NCBI GenBank assembly: GCA_035325995.1
Contig: DAOKYU010000030.1
Location: 1 to 6,629, forward strand
DNA from: Thermodesulfobacteriota bacterium
GTDB lineage: Bacteria > Desulfobacterota_D > UBA1144 > Nemesobacterales > UBA2774
Direction of reading: 5' to 3'
DNA: 6,629 nt
Below, piece by piece: positions 5,137 through 6,629 of this stretch (within the stretch, counting starts at the first letter, position 1; every line of letters starts with the position of its first letter). The translations under genes and the position numbers were made by a program. The notes under the pieces were generated by a model, which was given only the letters and a program-made list of their open reading frames with translations, was not told the DNA's origin and did no database searches.

Positions 5137-6105
5137 ATGATTACCGCACAGGAAAGCCTTTACGGGGCGATAAAATATCTCCAGACGAGATTCACCGGCC
5201 GCCCGAAGCTCGTAAACCTCGAAATCACGAAACTCTGTAACGCCAAGTGCGACTTTTGCGATTACTGGCAAACGCGCCACGAAGAGCGCATCTACGACTA
5301 CCGCCCGGTGATAAAGCTCATCAACCCCCTCGTCGTCGTCATCACGGGCGGCGAGCCCATGCTCCGGAAAGACCTCCCCGACATCGTCCGCCAGGTCAAG
5401 GAATCGTCCTACTTCATATTCACGTCGATGGTCACCAAGGGCGACCTTCTCACGGTCGACAAGGCCCAGGCGCTTTACGACGCCGGCATCAACCAGATAG
5501 CCATTTCGCTCGACTTCCCCGGCCCGAAGCACGACGTCTACAGGGGCGTCCCGGGGCTGTGGGACCACCTCTCCGAGCTCATGCCCGCCCTGGGAAAGAA
5601 ATTCCCCAAGGGCAAGGTAACGATGAACACGATCATCATGGAAGACAATATGGACCAGATACCCGAGCTCGCTGCCAGGGCGCACGAGTGGGGCGTCTGC
5701 ATATCGTTCAGCTCCTATTCCGTGATGAAGACGAACAACGAGGAGCACTTCGTCCACCCGAAAGAGCTCGACAGGGTAAAGAGCCTCGTTAAGGAGCTCG
5801 TCCGCCTCCGGAGGAAGTGGAAGGGCACTATACTCTCCACCGAATACTACCTCAACGAAATCCCGAAGTACTTCGAAACGGGCGGCATACCCGGCTGCAC
5901 CGCGGGCATAAGCCACATCCAGGTCACGCCCTCCGGGCACTTAAAGCGCTGCTCCGAAATGCCGATCACGGCGCACTTCTCGGAATATACGCCAAAGCTC
6001 TACGAAGAGACCAAGTGCACTGCCTGCTGGTACGCCTGCAGGGGCGAAACCCAGACACCCGCCAACATCAAGCGCGCCCTCGAATATATGGGCGTCTGGA
6101 TCTGA
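5137..6105 (+). CDS. Radical SAM protein with C-terminal SPASM/Twitch-like cysteines
   Basis: The 322-residue product is a radical S-adenosylmethionine enzyme. CNAKCDFC holds the C-x3-C-x2-C set for the catalytic 4Fe-4S cluster (Cys34, Cys38, Cys41), and ITGGEP (69-74) is the SAM-binding GGE motif. The C-terminal part has Cys254-x12-Gly267-x4-Cys272, matching the first half of the SPASM pattern, then Cys294-x2-Cys297-x3-Cys301. The rest of a full seven-cysteine SPASM domain is absent, so it probably binds one auxiliary cluster, as Twitch proteins do (inference). Family relatives modify peptides or small molecules; the substrate here cannot be told, and I see no precursor-peptide-like ORF beside it. 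The ATG at 5137 is the only plausible start before the cluster motif. It appears to be translated from a leaderless transcript. The gene is divergent from the zinc-type paralogues and followed by a hairpin at 6106-6120. Confidence 0.9.
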   Translation: MITAQESLYGAIKYLQTRFTGRPKLVNLEITKLCNAKCDFCDYWQTRHEERIYDYRPVIKLINPLVVVITGGEPMLRKDLPDIVRQVKESSYFIFTSMVTKGDLLTVDKAQALYDAGINQIAISLDFPGPKHDVYRGVPGLWDHLSELMPALGKKFPKGKVTMNTIIMEDNMDQIPELAARAHEWGVCISFSSYSVMKTNNEEHFVHPKELDRVKSLVKELVRLRRKWKGTILSTEYYLNEIPKYFETGGIPGCTAGISHIQVTPSGHLKRCSEMPITAHFSEYTPKLYEETKCTACWYACRGETQTPANIKRALEYMGVWI

Positions 6106-6120
6106 GCGGGCAGCGCCCGC
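6106..6120 (+). terminator. GC hairpin directly after the radical SAM stop
   Basis: GCGGGC (6106-6111) and GCCCGC (6115-6120) form a perfect 6-bp stem with a 3-nt loop starting right after the TGA. There is no T-run, so it may only protect the mRNA 3' end or weakly terminate. Confidence 0.4.
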
Positions 6121-6147
6121 AGGTAGAGGAATCCCCACACTTCTGTC

Positions 6148-6167
6148 ATTCCTGCGGAGGCAGGAAT
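6148..6167. repeat. ATTCCTGC/GCAGGAAT hairpin repeat
   Basis: ATTCCTGC (6148-6155) and GCAGGAAT (6160-6167) form a perfect 8-bp stem with loop GGAG. This is the common 'GTCATTCCTGC...GCAGGAATC' type of intergenic repeat. Confidence 0.6.
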
Positions 6168-6190
6168 CTATTCATTTCTATTTATTTCCA

Positions 6191-6243
6191 GTCATTCCCG
6201 AATGCTTTTATTCATCGCGGCGAAGCCGGATTGGGAATCCAGT
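6191..6243. repeat. Short ATTCCC...GGGAAT inverted-repeat element
   Basis: GTCATTCCCGAATG (6191-6204) and ATTGGGAATCCAG (6230-6242) are imperfect inverted ends of a ~50-bp element. The ends match those of the ~105-bp element upstream of cysS (CATTCCCAATG and ATTGGGAATCCAGT), but the interior differs, so it looks like a deleted or short variant. Confidence 0.5.
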
Positions 6244-6297
6244 ACGCCACGCGTGCACGAACCCGACGTCGCGGCCACTACCGCGACCCCACACTTC

Positions 6298-6342
6298 CGT
6301 CATTCCGAACTACGATTTCGAGCGAGCGAGGAATCGGACGCC
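6298..6342. repeat. Partial copy (left arm only) of the inverted-repeat element
   Basis: CGTCATTCC followed by GATTTCGAGCG (6314-6324) and GAGGAATCGGACGCC (6328-6342) reproduces the left half of the element at 2487-2592. The matching right arm (GGTACCGCTCGAAACC...) is not found after it, so this is a truncated copy. Confidence 0.6.
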
Positions 6343-6429
6343 ACGGGCCGACTGCAGGGAAGCTCATATAGTACGGCTCCATAGCATATCAAATCAAAAT
6401 ATTCAGGATCTCGCTTTTAATGTTTGTTT

Positions 6430-6547
6430 CTGCCATTCCTGCAACGATTCCGAGCGAGTGAGGAATCGGACGCCGCTGATTCATAGCACATATGTTAATC
6501 TGGTACCGCTCGAAACCTGCCTATACATCGGGAATCCAGTCTTTACT
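6430..6547. repeat. Inverted-repeat element (REPIN/MITE-like), copy 2
   Basis: This is a full-length relative of 2487-2592 in the same orientation. It shares GAGGAATCGGACGC (6460-6473), GGTACCGCTCGAAACCTG and GGGAATCCAGTCTTTA in the same order. Its inverted arms are more diverged (TTCCGAGCG against CGCTCGAAA), so it is probably the older or less constrained copy. Confidence 0.65.
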
Positions 6548-6553
6548 TTTCGT

Positions 6554-6575
6554 CCCCCCTTAGAAAAAGGGGGGG
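6554..6575. terminator. C6/G7 hairpin
   Basis: CCCCCCTT (6554-6561) and AAGGGGGG (6567-6574) form an 8-bp stem with loop AGAAA. It is very GC-rich at its base and belongs to a repeat type common in intergenic DNA. No gene ends beside it inside the window, so a terminator role is uncertain. Confidence 0.35.
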
Positions 6576-6582
6576 TACAGAC

Positions 6583-6629
6583 CTGGGAGAGTGGTAACAA
6601 ACGTTCGGGGACATAGGTAACACTTTTTT
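6583..6629. mobile_element. Possible end of an insertion sequence continuing past the window
   Basis: GGTAACA occurs at 6593-6599 and again at 6616-6622, separated by a GGGGACATA stretch. From memory, GGGGACATAGGTAACA-type repeats sit at the ends of some IS481-like DDE transposons, often as repeated motifs. No transposase is visible because the window stops here, so the call rests on the end motif alone. Confidence 0.3.

Larger units (their letters stand above)
6133..6306 (+). repeat. Direct-repeat pair CCCCACACTTC(T/C)GTCATTCC
   Basis: The 20-bp sequence at 6133-6152 recurs at 6287-6306 with one difference. Each copy leads into a different ATTCC-type repeat piece. The interval also contains a perfect 7-bp hairpin, GTCGCGG (6268-6274) with CCGCGAC (6281-6287). 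This suggests local duplication or repeated insertion at the same sequence. No coding potential is seen. Confidence 0.5.
6106..6629. other. Gene-free, repeat-rich region
   Basis: No ORF in this ~520-bp stretch has a ribosome site, a family motif or codon use like the neighbouring genes. The open frames that exist run through the repeat pieces listed separately. The part at about 6350-6405 is AT-richer and shows no recognised feature. Confidence 0.6.

Noticed and set aside
5131..5940. 269-residue open frame on the minus strand across the radical SAM gene
   Set aside because: It is antisense to a gene with clear catalytic motifs, has no family motif, and long antisense frames are expected in GC-rich coding DNA.
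6106..6629. CRISPR array
   Set aside because: Repeat pieces differ in length and spacing and are nested inverted repeats; there is no regular repeat-spacer pattern.

Overview
The window is a GC-rich bacterial chromosomal segment with four recognisable housekeeping-type genes, two small paralogous metal-site proteins, one orphan radical SAM enzyme, and repeat-rich intergenic DNA. Frequent ATA (Ile) and AGG (Arg) codons in an otherwise GC-rich coding style, sigma70-like promoters, and 'ATTCC...GGAAT' dispersed repeats fit a Deltaproteobacteria/Desulfobacterota-like or neighbouring lineage. This is an impression from composition only; no rRNA or other marker is present to settle it.

Layout. 1-494 has no gene: it holds three diverged copies of a ~120-bp repeat whose copies can be read in one shared frame, then two hairpin repeats next to the end of pgpA. 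On the minus strand, ogt (O6-alkylguanine-DNA alkyltransferase) and pgpA (phosphatidylglycerophosphatase A) form a tight pair; pgpA has no ATG/GTG/TTG at the expected place and seems to start at a CTG overlapping the ogt stop. Divergent from ogt is a FabI/FabL-type short-chain dehydrogenase (1637-2440). A ~105-bp inverted-repeat element follows, and a good sigma70 promoter straddles its right edge and reads into cysS (cysteinyl-tRNA synthetase, 2736-4175).

Convergent to cysS are two small minus-strand genes (4256-4540 and 4686-4979) for paralogous 94- and 97-residue proteins with nine Cys/His residues at identical positions. Each has its own promoter with the same hexamers and spacing (TTGACT-N17-TTTAAT). 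Divergent from the pair is a 322-residue radical SAM protein (5137-6105) with a partial SPASM/Twitch-like cysteine set; its promoter predicts transcription starting almost at the ATG, i.e. a leaderless mRNA. 6106-6629 has no gene: it contains four repeat pieces, including a second copy of the element upstream of cysS, a C6/G7 hairpin, and what may be the end of an insertion sequence continuing past the window.

The housekeeping genes (phospholipid synthesis, DNA repair, fatty-acid-type reduction, tRNA charging) do not form one pathway. The least explained part is 4256-6105: the zinc-type paralogue pair divergent from a radical SAM enzyme. A functional link between them is inference from position only.
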